Made by a program: the position numbers and the translations under genes. A stretch of 63,700 bases of DNA. Source: Lachnospiraceae bacterium (GTDB lineage: Bacteria > Bacillota > Clostridia > Lachnospirales > Lachnospiraceae). How positions within the stretch are numbered: the stretch's first letter is position 1; every line of letters begins with the position of its first letter. Positions 15,723-24,841 of this stretch are shown one piece after another. Under the pieces are notes generated by a model. The model did no database searches and was not told the DNA's origin. It saw only the letters and a list, made by a program, of their open reading frames with translations. Location of the stretch: contig JAFZRH010000082.1 in NCBI GenBank assembly GCA_017619975.1, positions 1 to 63,700 of the forward strand. Reading direction: 5' to 3'.

Positions 15723-16667
15723 ATGGTTGAGAGCAAAAAACAATGGAAAGCCTGGCTGTACCTGGCTCCCGCCCTGGTCCTGCTGGCGATCTTCACGGTC
15801 TGGCCGATCTTTAATACGGTTCGGATGGCCTTCCTGGAGAACTACAGCGGCTTAAAAGCGGCCGGCGGGGAGACCTTCGCGTTCGGCATAGGCAACTTTA
15901 AAAAAGTGCTGGAATACAAAAAATTCGTGAACTGTCTGAAGACGACGGCGCTGCTCTGCGTCGCCACGGTTCCGATCTCGACCCTGCTGGCACTTCTGAT
16001 CTCGGTGGCTTTAAATTCCATCAAGCCGCTGCAGAGGCTCCTGCAGACCATTTTCTTCCTGCCTTACGTCACCAACTCCATCGCCATCGGCATGGTGTTC
16101 GCGGCCATGTTCAATATCGTGGGAAGTTTCCACGGCACGCAGAACGAGATCATTGCGACGGCAGGCATCGTCAACAACGTGATCGAATTCTTCGGCGGGA
16201 CCGCGGTCAACTGGATCAACTCCGGTTCGTCCTACGCCGCGAACATAACGGTCATGATCATCTACATCGTCTGGAATGCGCTGCCGTTTAAGATCCTGAT
16301 CCTGCTCGGCGGTCTCCAGAGCATCAACAAGCAGTATTATGACGCCGCGAAGGTGGACGGATCGACCCGCAGCCGCATCCTGTGGCGCATCACGGTTCCG
16401 CTTCTTTCCCCCATGCTGGCTTACGTTATCATCACCGGTTTTATCGGCGGCTTTAAGGAATATACGAGCATCGTCGGTATTTTCGGCGCGACTATGGGCC
16501 CGCCCGACGACGGCGGCCGCTTAAATACGATGGTCGGATTCATCTACGACGCGCTGTCCACCAACTCGCAGGGACGTGCCAGCGCGGCGGCCCTGATCCT
16601 GTTCGGCATCATTCTTGTCGTGACCCTCATCAACCTGGCGGTCAGCAAGAAGAACACGCACTATTAA
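15723..16667 (+). CDS. ABC importer permease, MalF/UgpA-like
   Basis: 314 residues with six membrane segments and the EAA loop (YYDAAKVDGSTRSRILWRI) that docks on the ATPase. It starts three bases after the ATPase stop. It forms the transmembrane channel with the following MalG-like protein. Family membership implies an oligosaccharide, glycerol-phosphate or similar polar substrate. Confidence 0.92.
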   Translation: MVESKKQWKAWLYLAPALVLLAIFTVWPIFNTVRMAFLENYSGLKAAGGETFAFGIGNFKKVLEYKKFVNCLKTTALLCVATVPISTLLALLISVALNSIKPLQRLLQTIFFLPYVTNSIAIGMVFAAMFNIVGSFHGTQNEIIATAGIVNNVIEFFGGTAVNWINSGSSYAANITVMIIYIVWNALPFKILILLGGLQSINKQYYDAAKVDGSTRSRILWRITVPLLSPMLAYVIITGFIGGFKEYTSIVGIFGATMGPPDDGGRLNTMVGFIYDALSTNSQGRASAAALILFGIILVVTLINLAVSKKNTHY

Positions 16668-16677
16668 GGAGGACGCC

Positions 16678-17571
16678 ATGGCTTCGAATACGATTGCAAC
16701 CATGAAAGAGAAGAACATGCAGTCCGTCAAGACCGCCAGCCAGATCGGCAAGGTCATGGCCATGATCCTGACCTACGCCTTCCTGATCGTGATGGCGATC
16801 ATTGTGCTGTTCCCGTTCTACTGGATGATCAACTCCTCCTTAAAGACGCTGGATGAATACCGCCAGAGCGTGCCGACCTTCTGGCCGAAGGTGGTCATGT
16901 TCAGCAACTACGCGGAAGCTTTCAGCGCCGCCAACCTGGGACGGCTGTTCATCAACACCATGATCGTCGGTATCATTTCCACGATCCTGTCCCTGGTGAT
17001 CACGGTTATTACCGCTTTCGCCTTCGCCCGTCTGGAGTTTAAAGGCAAGAATATCCTCTTTGCCGGCCTGCTGGCAACCATGATGATCCCCGGCGAGCTC
17101 TTTACCATCACGAACTATTCCACCGTCACGACCTTCGGCTGGATCAACACCTATACGGTTTTGATCGTGCCGTTCCTGGTCAGCGTGTTCTACATCTACC
17201 TGCTGCGCCAGAACTTCATGCAGATCCCGAATGAACTGTATCTGGCTGCCAAGGTGGACGGCACGAGTGACTTAAAGTATCTGTGGAAGGTCATGATTCC
17301 GCTGTCTCTGCCGACCCTGATCTCCATTACCATCCTGAAGATGATGGGTGCCTGGAACTCCTACATCTGGCCCCGCCTGGTCGCGAATGACGACGCGCAC
17401 AAGCTGATCACGAACGGTCTGCGCAGCGCCTTCACCGAGACGACCGGCGACGTGAATTACCCGGTGCAGATGGCTGCCGTCGCGCTGGTTTCGGCGCCGC
17501 TGTTCCTGGTCTTCGTTTTCCTGCGCAAGTACATCATGAAAGGCGTCTCGCGCAGCGGCATCAAAGGTTAA
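16678..17571 (+). CDS. ABC importer permease, MalG/UgpE-like
   Basis: 297 residues with six membrane segments; the EAA loop reads LYLAAKVDGTSDLKYLWKV. AAGGAGG precedes the start. It is the partner of the MalF-like permease 10 bases upstream and is followed after 31 bases by the binding-protein gene. Confidence 0.92.
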   Translation: MASNTIATMKEKNMQSVKTASQIGKVMAMILTYAFLIVMAIIVLFPFYWMINSSLKTLDEYRQSVPTFWPKVVMFSNYAEAFSAANLGRLFINTMIVGIISTILSLVITVITAFAFARLEFKGKNILFAGLLATMMIPGELFTITNYSTVTTFGWINTYTVLIVPFLVSVFYIYLLRQNFMQIPNELYLAAKVDGTSDLKYLWKVMIPLSLPTLISITILKMMGAWNSYIWPRLVANDDAHKLITNGLRSAFTETTGDVNYPVQMAAVALVSAPLFLVFVFLRKYIMKGVSRSGIKG

Positions 17572-17602
17572 TATCTAGAATAAACATAAAGGGAGAACAA
17601 AC

Positions 17603-19078
17603 ATGAAAAAACTTTTAGCCATGCTCCTGGTCCTGGCCATGGTGATGGGTCTGGCGGCCTGCGGAGGAGATCCTGCCTCCACGACCTCCGCGCTGAACAA
17701 CACCCCGGCTATCTCCCCGAGCGACAACCCCGGCGGCAACACCACGCCCGCCGCGAAAGGAAACTTCACGGTGCCTACAAACGGCTATGACGGAAGCGAC
17801 GTTACCATCACCTTCTATCATACCATGGGCTCCAATCTGCATGACGTACTGGTCATCTACATCGAGGAATTCAACAAGCTCTATCCGAACATCCATATTC
17901 AGGAAGAGCAGGTCGGCGGCTACGATGACGTGCGTGACCAGATCAGCACGCAGATCACCGTCGGCAACCAGCCGAACATCGCCTACTGCTACCCGGACCA
18001 TGTGGCCCTGTACAACCTGGCGAAAGCCGTTGCCACCCTGGATGATCTGATCGACTCCAAGATCGAAGTGACCCGCGCGGACGGCAGCAAGGAGATCCTC
18101 GGCCTGACCGACGAGCAGAAGGCAGACTTCATCGAAGGCTACTACAATGAAGGCCGCCAGTTCGGCGACGGACTGATGTACACCATGCCTTTCTCCAAGT
18201 CCACCGAAGTGCTCTACTACAACAAGACCTTCTTTGATGAGCACAATCTGACCCTGCCCAAGACCTGGGACGAGATGGAAGAGCTCTGCAAGCAGATCAA
18301 AGCCATCGATCCGAATTCGATCCCGCTGGGCTATGACTCCGAGGCCAACTGGTTCATCACCATGTGCGAACAGTTAAAGTCTCCGTACACCAGCGCCACC
18401 GAACCGCATTACGTATTCGACAACGATACCAACAAAGCTTTCGTGAAGAAGTTCCGCAGCTGGTATCAGAACGGTCTGATGACCACCCAGACCATCTACG
18501 GCGCCTACACCTCCGGCCTGTTCGTGGCGGAGAGCGGCACCCGCAGCTACATGTCCATCGGTTCTTCCGCCGGCGCAACGCACCAGCGTCCGACCGCGGT
18601 AGACGGCGTGTATCCGTTCGATGTCGGCATCACCACCATCCCGCAGGCGGATGCCTCCAATCCGAAGGTCATCTCTCAGGGCCCGAGCGTCTGCATCTTC
18701 CAGAAGTCCAATCCGCAGGAAGTCGTTGCCTCCTGGCTCTTCGTGAAGTTCCTGACCACCAGCGTGGAATTCCAGGCGGAATTCTCCATCGCTTCCGGTT
18801 ATGTGCCGGTCTTAAAGTCGGTGCAGACGGTTCCTGCCTATGCGGACTTCCTGAACAAGGCTGACGGCGGCAGCCATATCTCTGCTCTCAGCGCCAAGGT
18901 CTGCCTGGAGCAGGTGGATGCCTACTACACCTCCCCGGCCTTCAACGGTTCCTCCCGGGCCCGTACCGAGGTCGGCAAGCTGATGTCCAAGTGCTTCTCC
19001 TCCCCGGCTTCCAATGAAGACAAGATGATCGCGGATGCCTTCGAGGATGCTGTCGACGAGTGCGAGTACGGTCAGTAA
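17603..19078 (+). CDS. ABC importer solute-binding lipoprotein (CUT1)
   Basis: 491 residues. The signal ends in a lipobox (LAAC, Cys 20), followed by a short linker and a type-I family 1 extracellular solute-binding fold (VTITFYHTMGSNLHDVL at about residues 70-86; ISTQITVGNQPNIAYCYP; KSTEVLYYNKTFFDEHNL). Such proteins capture substrate outside the cell and deliver it to the permease pair. Two more lipoprotein genes follow and one has a nuclease fold, which hints that the cargo may derive from nucleic acid; the fold itself suggests a carbohydrate. Confidence 0.9.
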   Translation: MKKLLAMLLVLAMVMGLAACGGDPASTTSALNNTPAISPSDNPGGNTTPAAKGNFTVPTNGYDGSDVTITFYHTMGSNLHDVLVIYIEEFNKLYPNIHIQEEQVGGYDDVRDQISTQITVGNQPNIAYCYPDHVALYNLAKAVATLDDLIDSKIEVTRADGSKEILGLTDEQKADFIEGYYNEGRQFGDGLMYTMPFSKSTEVLYYNKTFFDEHNLTLPKTWDEMEELCKQIKAIDPNSIPLGYDSEANWFITMCEQLKSPYTSATEPHYVFDNDTNKAFVKKFRSWYQNGLMTTQTIYGAYTSGLFVAESGTRSYMSIGSSAGATHQRPTAVDGVYPFDVGITTIPQADASNPKVISQGPSVCIFQKSNPQEVVASWLFVKFLTTSVEFQAEFSIASGYVPVLKSVQTVPAYADFLNKADGGSHISALSAKVCLEQVDAYYTSPAFNGSSRARTEVGKLMSKCFSSPASNEDKMIADAFEDAVDECEYGQ

Positions 19079-19079
19079 T

Positions 19080-19097
19080 CAGGCGCTTTGAAGCCTG
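19080..19097 (+). other. Small hairpin after the binding-protein gene
   Basis: CAGGC and GCCTG arms around an eight-base loop, in the 37-base gap. It may stabilise the upstream message, a common way to raise binding-protein levels; weak evidence. Confidence 0.3.
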
Positions 19098-19115
19098 CAC
19101 AGTAAAGGATTAGTT

Positions 19116-20510
19116 ATGAAAGGATCCAAGTTTTTTACGCTGCTTCTGGCGCTGATCCTTCTGGCGGGTCTTACGGCCTGCCAGAAGGATCCGGCGGTCC
19201 CGACGGGCGGACAGGAGAGCACGGCACCCGCAGTGACCGAAACGGAAGCGGCGCAGCCGTCCCAGACGGAATCTGCCTTTGTCTATACCGATTATGTAGG
19301 GCAGCTGAAGCTGGATGAGCGCTCGTCGACCTTAAAGCAGACAGTTACCGTCAAGACCTACGTGGACGGCGATACGACCCATTTCTTCGTGCCGGAATCC
19401 GTAGCGGAAAACGGTGTTCTGAAAGCACGCTATCTGGCCGTCAATACCCCGGAAAGCACCGGCAAGGTGGAAGAGTGGGGCAAGACCGCTTCCAACTTTA
19501 CCCGTTCGAAGCTTTCCACCGCGGCGGCGATCCTCGTGGAATCGGACGACGGAAACTGGAACGTGGACTCCACCGGCGGCCGCTGGCTGGTCTGGGTCTG
19601 GTATAAACCGACGGCAGATGCCGACTGGCGGAATCTGAATGTGGAGCTGCTTCAGAACGGTCTGGCAATTGCGTCTTCCTCGGCGAACAATCGTTACGGC
19701 AGCATCTGTACCGCGGCGATCGCCCAGGCCAAGACCATGAAGCTGGCGATTTATTCCGGCGAGAAGGATCCGGATTTCTATTACGGCGATGCCCGCGAGA
19801 TCACCCTGAAGGAACTGCGCCTGAAAGCGGCGGATTTCAACGGCGACAAGGTCGCTTTTGAAGGCGTCGTGACCCGAAACTACAACAACTCCATCTATGT
19901 GGAGGATCTGGATCCGGAGACCGGTCTGTATTTTGGCATGACGGTCTACCTGGGCTACGGTCTGTCCGGCGAAGGGCTGGAGATCCTGAATGTGGGCAAC
20001 CGCGCCCGTATCGTGGGAACCGTTTCCTATTATGAAGCGGGCGGGACCTATCAGGTGTCCGGTCTGACCTACCGGGCCATGAAGCCGAACGATCCGGGCA
20101 ATATCCAGAAGATCAGCGAGGGCAATGCGGCGGCCTACGTTCCGACAGATCCCGCGACGTTCAACGGACGTTTCACGATCGTGGATGAAGACGGTACGTC
20201 TCAGGTTTATAACTATGCCGAACTGGTGATGGATACCAGCATTTCCATGCAGGGACTCCGCGTCGTTTCGTTCGAGACGACCACGAAGGAGGACAGCTCC
20301 TCCTACGGCGCCATGACGCTTATGTGTGTCGGTGAAGACGGCACGGCGGTGCAGCTTCGCACATCCCCGCTGCGGCATGAAGACGGCTCGCTCGTGACCG
20401 GCAGCGAATACAAAGGCCATACGCTGGATGTTCAGGGAATCGTCGGCGTATTTAACGGAAATTATCAGATCAAGCTTTTTACGCTGAACGACATTACGAT
20501 TGTCAACTGA
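19116..20510 (+). CDS. Lipoprotein with staphylococcal-nuclease-like and OB-fold domains
   Basis: 464 residues. Lipobox LTAC (Cys 22) and a Thr/Glu/Ala linker precede a thermonuclease-like domain at about residues 70-210: VDGDT (first metal Asp), KARYLAVNTPES (catalytic Arg, but the second metal Asp is Asn), EEWGKTASNFT and a GGRW segment in place of YGRG. Residues about 235-330 form an OB-like domain (DKVAFEGVVTRNYNNSIYV), with another beta domain to the end. SNase-family enzymes cleave DNA and RNA. The Asp-to-Asn change may weaken catalysis, so nucleic-acid binding is an alternative. It is co-directional with the ABC importer, 37 bases after it. Confidence 0.78.
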   Translation: MKGSKFFTLLLALILLAGLTACQKDPAVPTGGQESTAPAVTETEAAQPSQTESAFVYTDYVGQLKLDERSSTLKQTVTVKTYVDGDTTHFFVPESVAENGVLKARYLAVNTPESTGKVEEWGKTASNFTRSKLSTAAAILVESDDGNWNVDSTGGRWLVWVWYKPTADADWRNLNVELLQNGLAIASSSANNRYGSICTAAIAQAKTMKLAIYSGEKDPDFYYGDAREITLKELRLKAADFNGDKVAFEGVVTRNYNNSIYVEDLDPETGLYFGMTVYLGYGLSGEGLEILNVGNRARIVGTVSYYEAGGTYQVSGLTYRAMKPNDPGNIQKISEGNAAAYVPTDPATFNGRFTIVDEDGTSQVYNYAELVMDTSISMQGLRVVSFETTTKEDSSSYGAMTLMCVGEDGTAVQLRTSPLRHEDGSLVTGSEYKGHTLDVQGIVGVFNGNYQIKLFTLNDITIVN

Positions 20511-20534
20511 TCGGAGAAAAGGAGAATCAGTTCT

Positions 20535-23327
20535 ATGAAAAAAGTATTTGCGCTGCTTGCAGCGCTGACCCTTATCCTCAGCCTGCTGGCCGCCTGCGGC
20601 ACGCAGGCGAATGAAACCACGCCGGCGCCGACCCAGGCTCCGACCGAAGCGCCTACGGAAGCCCCTACGACCGCCCCTGCGACGGACGATCTGGCAGCGG
20701 CGAAGGATTATATCTTTGCGATGTACAACAGCAAGGCGCTGGCGACACCTGCCGATTATCAGGTGACGTCAGTTGTAGCGATTGCCGGTGTGAGATATGA
20801 AGTCAGCTGGTCTGTCGAGATTACCTCCGGTCCGGCGGACGGCGTCAAGGTCGGCGCGGCCGAGAACAATCAGGTTACGATCGACGTAAACGAGAAGACC
20901 CCGGAAGACGTCGCCTACAATCTGGTAGCGACGGTCAAGGATGCGGCCGGCAAGACGGCTACCACCTCTTTCCCGCACACCATCCCGGCCTACAAGGAAT
21001 TTACCTGGGATGAATACGTTGCGGCCAAGGAAGGCGATACCGTTGTGGTGAAAGGCGTGATCAGCGCGACCATGTCCAAGACCCGCGGCAATTCCGCCAA
21101 CTGCCTGTATCTGCAGGATGCCGACGGCGGCTACTATGTTTACAACATGGCTGATGACCCCGATGCCGCCGGCTATGTACCCGGCATGACGGTCCGCGTG
21201 ACCGGCTCCCGTTCCACCTATTCCGGAACCTATGAGATCATGAATGCTTCCGTCGAAGTGCTGGAAAACGGTCCCGCCGAGCTGGAAGTCGTGGATCTGA
21301 CTGATCTCTATGCGAATGCGGCTTCCCTGAAGGATGCCGAGCTGACCAAACTGCAGGCCAAGCTTGTAACGGTCAAGGGTGTGGAAATCACCGGTCAGGA
21401 TACCGGCAGCGGCTACTACAAGTTCAAACTGGGCAGCCTGGAGAGCTATGCCCGCATTTCCTCCTCCGTCTGCCCGCTGACCAAGGAAGAGCAGACGCAG
21501 TTTACCACCGCGCACGGCGAGCACCTGGGCTGGATCGCGAACGTGACCGGCGTCCTCTGCGTGTATGACGGCGCCTTCTATGTAACGCCCGCCACGGTCG
21601 ATGCATTTGAATACGTCGGTCTGCCGGAGAAGAGCGATGCGGAAAAAGTCGCCTATGAAGCCGATCTGATCGTGATCCCGGAAAAGATCACCGAAGATAC
21701 CGCGGTTGCGGTAGGCAACGTCGGCCAGAGCTATGAAAGCGTTGCGATCGCTTTCTCGGCTGACAACGAGTGCGTGGCAGTAGAAGACGGCAAGCTGATC
21801 TTTACCTGCCCCGATGCGGATACCGAAGTGACAATCAAAGCAGTTCTGACCAGCGGCGCCGAAGTTCTTGAGAAGGAATTCAAGGTCCTGGTCGAAGCGG
21901 CTGCGACCGACGTCTATGTGGCGGAGATCGTGGACGCGCCTGTTGCCGGCGAAGCCTACAAGCTGGTCCTGTTCCAAAACATGGCCGGCGGCGTGTTCTA
22001 CTTCAACGGCGAAGCCTCGGGCGACCGTTATCTGGCGACCACTGAAAAGGCTGACAAGGCCGTCGATGTGTTCCTGGAAGAAGCGGAAGGCGGTTACAAG
22101 CTGTACTTCCTGAACGGCGAAGAGAAGACCTATATCGAGATCGGTCTTAATGAAAACGGCAAGACGGCCGCTCAGCTGAAAGCCGAAAGCGAACTGGTCG
22201 CCGTCTGGAATGAAGAGTTTGGCACCCTGTTCTGCGACGTGAACGGCACGAATTATTATCTGGGCGCTTACAATGCGTATACGACCATCAGCGTTTCCGA
22301 CAGCAAGTACATCAGCGGCGAGAACGCGGCCAACATCGGCATCTCGCAGTTCCCTGCTCATCTGTGCAAGGTCGCTCCTGCCCAGTACAAGAACAACATC
22401 GTGGAAGCACCGGAAGCCGACAAGGCTTACAAGCTGGTTCTGTTCCAGAATGCGGCCGGCGGCGTGTTCTATTTCAACGGCGAAGCCTCGGGCAATCGGT
22501 ATCTGGGAAGCACGGAAAAGGCTGACAAGGCTGTTGACGTGTTCCTGGAAGAAGCGGAAGGCGGCTTCAAGCTGTACTTCCTGAACGGCGAAGAGAAGAC
22601 CTATATCGAGATCGGCCTGAACGGCGATGGCAAGACCGCAGCGATGCTGAAAGCGGAGAGCGATCTGGTTGCTGCCTGGGATGCGGACGCCAAGACGCTG
22701 ATGACCACGGTCGATGGCACGAATTACTATCTCGGCTCCTACAAGACCTATACGACCTTCAGCGTATCGGATGCGAAGTACATCAGCGGCGAGAACGCGG
22801 CGCAGATCGATATCTCGCAGTTCCCGTCCCGTCTGGTGGAGCTGGAGCTTGTCAAGACCGACACGAAGGTCGTGGAAGAGCCGGAAGCCGACAAGGCTTA
22901 CAAGCTGGTTCTGTTCCAGGCCCTGGCCGGCGGTACCTTCTACTTCGACGGAGAGGCCAGCGGCGACCGCTATTTAAGCTCCACGGACAAGCTGTCCAAG
23001 GCGGTCGACGTCTTTTTGGAAGCGGTGGAAGGCGGCTTTAAGCTGTACTTCATGAACGGCGAAGAGAAGACCTATATCGAGATCGGCCTGAACGGCGATG
23101 GCAAGACCGCGGCGATGCTGAAGGCGGAGACCGATCTGGTTGCTGTCTGGAATGCGGATGCCAAGACGCTGATGACCACGATCGACGGCACGAATTACTA
23201 TCTCGGCTCCTACAAGACCTACACGACCTTCAGTGTATCGGATGCCAAGTATATCAGCGGCGAGAATGCGGCGCAGATCGATATCTCGCAGTTCCCGTCC
23301 CGCCTGGTCCTGATCGAAGCGGAATAA
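20535..23327 (+). CDS. Large surface lipoprotein with OB-like domain and three C-terminal tandem repeats
   Basis: 930 residues. Lipobox LLAAC (Cys 21), a short TQAPTEAPT linker, an Ig-like domain (about 50-150), an OB-fold-like domain (about 155-245, DTVVVKGVISATMSK..LYLQDADGGYYVYN), a further OB-like stretch to about 365, an Ig-like domain to about 455, then three repeats of about 155 residues. Each repeat contains AYKLVLFQ, FYFNGEASG.RYL, EEKTYIEIGL and KYISGENAA. The repeat fold is unknown to me; it is rich in predicted beta strands. OB folds suggest single-strand nucleic acid or oligosaccharide binding. It ends the ABC/nuclease block before a clear terminator. Confidence 0.75.
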   Translation: MKKVFALLAALTLILSLLAACGTQANETTPAPTQAPTEAPTEAPTTAPATDDLAAAKDYIFAMYNSKALATPADYQVTSVVAIAGVRYEVSWSVEITSGPADGVKVGAAENNQVTIDVNEKTPEDVAYNLVATVKDAAGKTATTSFPHTIPAYKEFTWDEYVAAKEGDTVVVKGVISATMSKTRGNSANCLYLQDADGGYYVYNMADDPDAAGYVPGMTVRVTGSRSTYSGTYEIMNASVEVLENGPAELEVVDLTDLYANAASLKDAELTKLQAKLVTVKGVEITGQDTGSGYYKFKLGSLESYARISSSVCPLTKEEQTQFTTAHGEHLGWIANVTGVLCVYDGAFYVTPATVDAFEYVGLPEKSDAEKVAYEADLIVIPEKITEDTAVAVGNVGQSYESVAIAFSADNECVAVEDGKLIFTCPDADTEVTIKAVLTSGAEVLEKEFKVLVEAAATDVYVAEIVDAPVAGEAYKLVLFQNMAGGVFYFNGEASGDRYLATTEKADKAVDVFLEEAEGGYKLYFLNGEEKTYIEIGLNENGKTAAQLKAESELVAVWNEEFGTLFCDVNGTNYYLGAYNAYTTISVSDSKYISGENAANIGISQFPAHLCKVAPAQYKNNIVEAPEADKAYKLVLFQNAAGGVFYFNGEASGNRYLGSTEKADKAVDVFLEEAEGGFKLYFLNGEEKTYIEIGLNGDGKTAAMLKAESDLVAAWDADAKTLMTTVDGTNYYLGSYKTYTTFSVSDAKYISGENAAQIDISQFPSRLVELELVKTDTKVVEEPEADKAYKLVLFQALAGGTFYFDGEASGDRYLSSTDKLSKAVDVFLEAVEGGFKLYFMNGEEKTYIEIGLNGDGKTAAMLKAETDLVAVWNADAKTLMTTIDGTNYYLGSYKTYTTFSVSDAKYISGENAAQIDISQFPSRLVLIEAE
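21919..23325 (+). repeat. Three tandem coding repeats of about 465 bases
   Basis: Units at about 21919-22395, 22396-22866 and 22867-23325. Units 2 and 3 are nearly identical over long stretches at the DNA level (for example 22588-22657 against 23056-23125), indicating recent duplication or gene conversion; unit 1 is more diverged. Confidence 0.85.
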
Positions 23328-23344
23328 TCAACACACTCATCCAA

Positions 23345-23383
23345 AAGGCCGGCCCTGGCGTATGCCAGAACCGGCCTTCTTTT
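23345..23383 (+). terminator. Rho-independent terminator
   Basis: AAGGCCGG/CCGGCCTT outer arms, CTGGC/GCCAG inner arms, then CTTTTA. It ends the ABC/lipoprotein operon and separates it from the convergent DUF4956 gene. Confidence 0.85.
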
Positions 23384-23420
23384 ATTGCCTCAGACATGCT
23401 GGATCAGCAGGCCTGTGCCG

Positions 23421-24092
23421 TTACAGCTGTGTTTCTTCCTGATACGGCAGGACGGCGATCTCCAGGTTGCCGTTTTTCGTCCGAAGTTCATCGATGAAGG
23501 CTTTTTCCTCCGAAGGATCCTTCATCTGGATCTTGAAGGAAAGACGGAACATGGAACCCATGCCGGTGGTCTTGACGCCGGCCTTTTCCACGCTCTTTAA
23601 ATAGTGCGAGAAGGTATCGTCAAAGACGTCGGTGTAATCCAGCGATTCGGGGATCGTGATGCGGAGCGTCATTTCCGGCGCCCGGTTTTTATGTTCAAAG
23701 ATCGGCAGGCTGGAGACCAGTGCGTAGATGAAAGCCATCCCCAGCAGGATCACCACGCCGTAGCCCAGATACCCCATGCCGAAGGCGATGCCGGAGCCCA
23801 TCGTGATCAGGATCGCGGCCAGCTCGTCGGAAGAGCCCTGCGCGGAACGGAAGCGGATGAGACCGAAGACGCCGCCGCCGATGGCAACGCCGGCTCCGAT
23901 ATTCCCCTTTACAAAAGTCACGACAGCCGCGATCACAAAGGGCAGGATCGCTGTCACGAAGAAGAAGCGGGGGGTGGAGCGGATACGGAAGCTCATGATC
24001 CAGGCATAAAGGAAGCCGGAAATCAGGGCGGCGGCCGCCATCAGGAAGAACTGAGCCGCGGTAACGGTGGAAGCATAAATGGAATCGAACAT
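23421..24092 (-). CDS. DUF4956 membrane protein
   Basis: 223 residues with about four N-terminal membrane helices (to about residue 120), including the conserved GAGVAIGGGVFGLIRFRSAQ segment, and a C-terminal cytoplasmic domain of about 100 residues. DUF4956 proteins are often encoded beside VTC-domain polyphosphate polymerases, as here, and are thought to be membrane partners. ATG 24092 has AGAAAGGA upstream; it follows the VTC gene by five bases. Exact function is unknown. Confidence 0.85.
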   Translation of the reverse strand: MFDSIYASTVTAAQFFLMAAAALISGFLYAWIMSFRIRSTPRFFFVTAILPFVIAAVVTFVKGNIGAGVAIGGGVFGLIRFRSAQGSSDELAAILITMGSGIAFGMGYLGYGVVILLGMAFIYALVSSLPIFEHKNRAPEMTLRITIPESLDYTDVFDDTFSHYLKSVEKAGVKTTGMGSMFRLSFKIQMKDPSEEKAFIDELRTKNGNLEIAVLPYQEETQL

Positions 24093-24097
24093 GATTT

Positions 24098-24835
24098 TTA
24101 TCCTTTCTGCAGGTTCAGCTGCGCTGCATTCAATATTTGCTGACGGTAAGCGGCTCCGTATTTGGAGAAGCTTGCCCGGTAGATCTTTCCTTCGGAGAGG
24201 ATAGAGGTGAGCCACAGCGGCATGGCCTGCTGCACTTTGATCTCCAGGATCGAATAGCCCGGGGGAAGCAGCAGCGTGCCATCCATGGAGACTTTCAGAT
24301 CCAGATCCTTCGTCCGGTAGCGCGGCGCCTCGTCGATGGTGAGGCGCAGGTCGCCGTCCGGTTCAAAGTATGCGGTCCTGTCGTAGATGATCAGGCAGGC
24401 CGGCACCAGCGTTTTATAGTAATCCCGGAAGTATACGATCTCCCGGTTGATCTGGCCGCCGGCGCAGATATCGCCGAGGCCGTCGAAAAAGCGTTTGACC
24501 AGCGGGATGGTCGTGGAGACCCGGCGTTTATAGACGATCCCTTCCGTCTTGCGCTTGAGCTCCAGGAAGACCGGAGACTCGTCCGTGGCGAGGCCGTAGG
24601 AGCGCAGCCGGATCTTTTCCTTAAACGGCGGCTTCTCGATCGAAGCCCGGATCAGCCGGTAGTCGGGGGTGTCGTAGTAAAGAGAAGCGATCGACGTTTT
24701 GCCGAATTCATCCACCTCCATGTGGCCTTTGATCCGTTCCCGGAAGAAAGCGGCCTGTTCGGGGCTTAAAATGTATTTCAGCTCGTAGCGCTTCATCACG
24801 ACGATGGGGTTGGCAACCTGAGACACGTTTCTCAC
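24098..24835 (-). CDS. VTC-domain protein, predicted polyphosphate polymerase
   Basis: About 245 residues, one VTC domain. Known VTC enzymes make polyphosphate from ATP within a basic tunnel with a metal-binding Glu. Visible elements: KRYELKYILS near the N terminus, SLYYDTPDY, KIRLRSYG, FLELKRKTEGIVYKRR (the Lys/Arg-rich tunnel strand) and YSILEIKVQQAMP with the late Glu. The start may be GTG 24835 or GTG 24826, which is preceded by GGGGGTGAG. It lies seven bases after the degenerate kinase gene and before DUF4956, so control by that pair is likely. Confidence 0.87.
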   Translation of the reverse strand: MRNVSQVANPIVVMKRYELKYILSPEQAAFFRERIKGHMEVDEFGKTSIASLYYDTPDYRLIRASIEKPPFKEKIRLRSYGLATDESPVFLELKRKTEGIVYKRRVSTTIPLVKRFFDGLGDICAGGQINREIVYFRDYYKTLVPACLIIYDRTAYFEPDGDLRLTIDEAPRYRTKDLDLKVSMDGTLLLPPGYSILEIKVQQAMPLWLTSILSEGKIYRASFSKYGAAYRQQILNAAQLNLQKG

Positions 24836-24841
24836 CCCCGT

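Noticed and set aside
21919-23325. Insertion sequence or transposon repeats
   Set aside because: The repeats are in frame within one lipoprotein and have no inverted ends or transposase.
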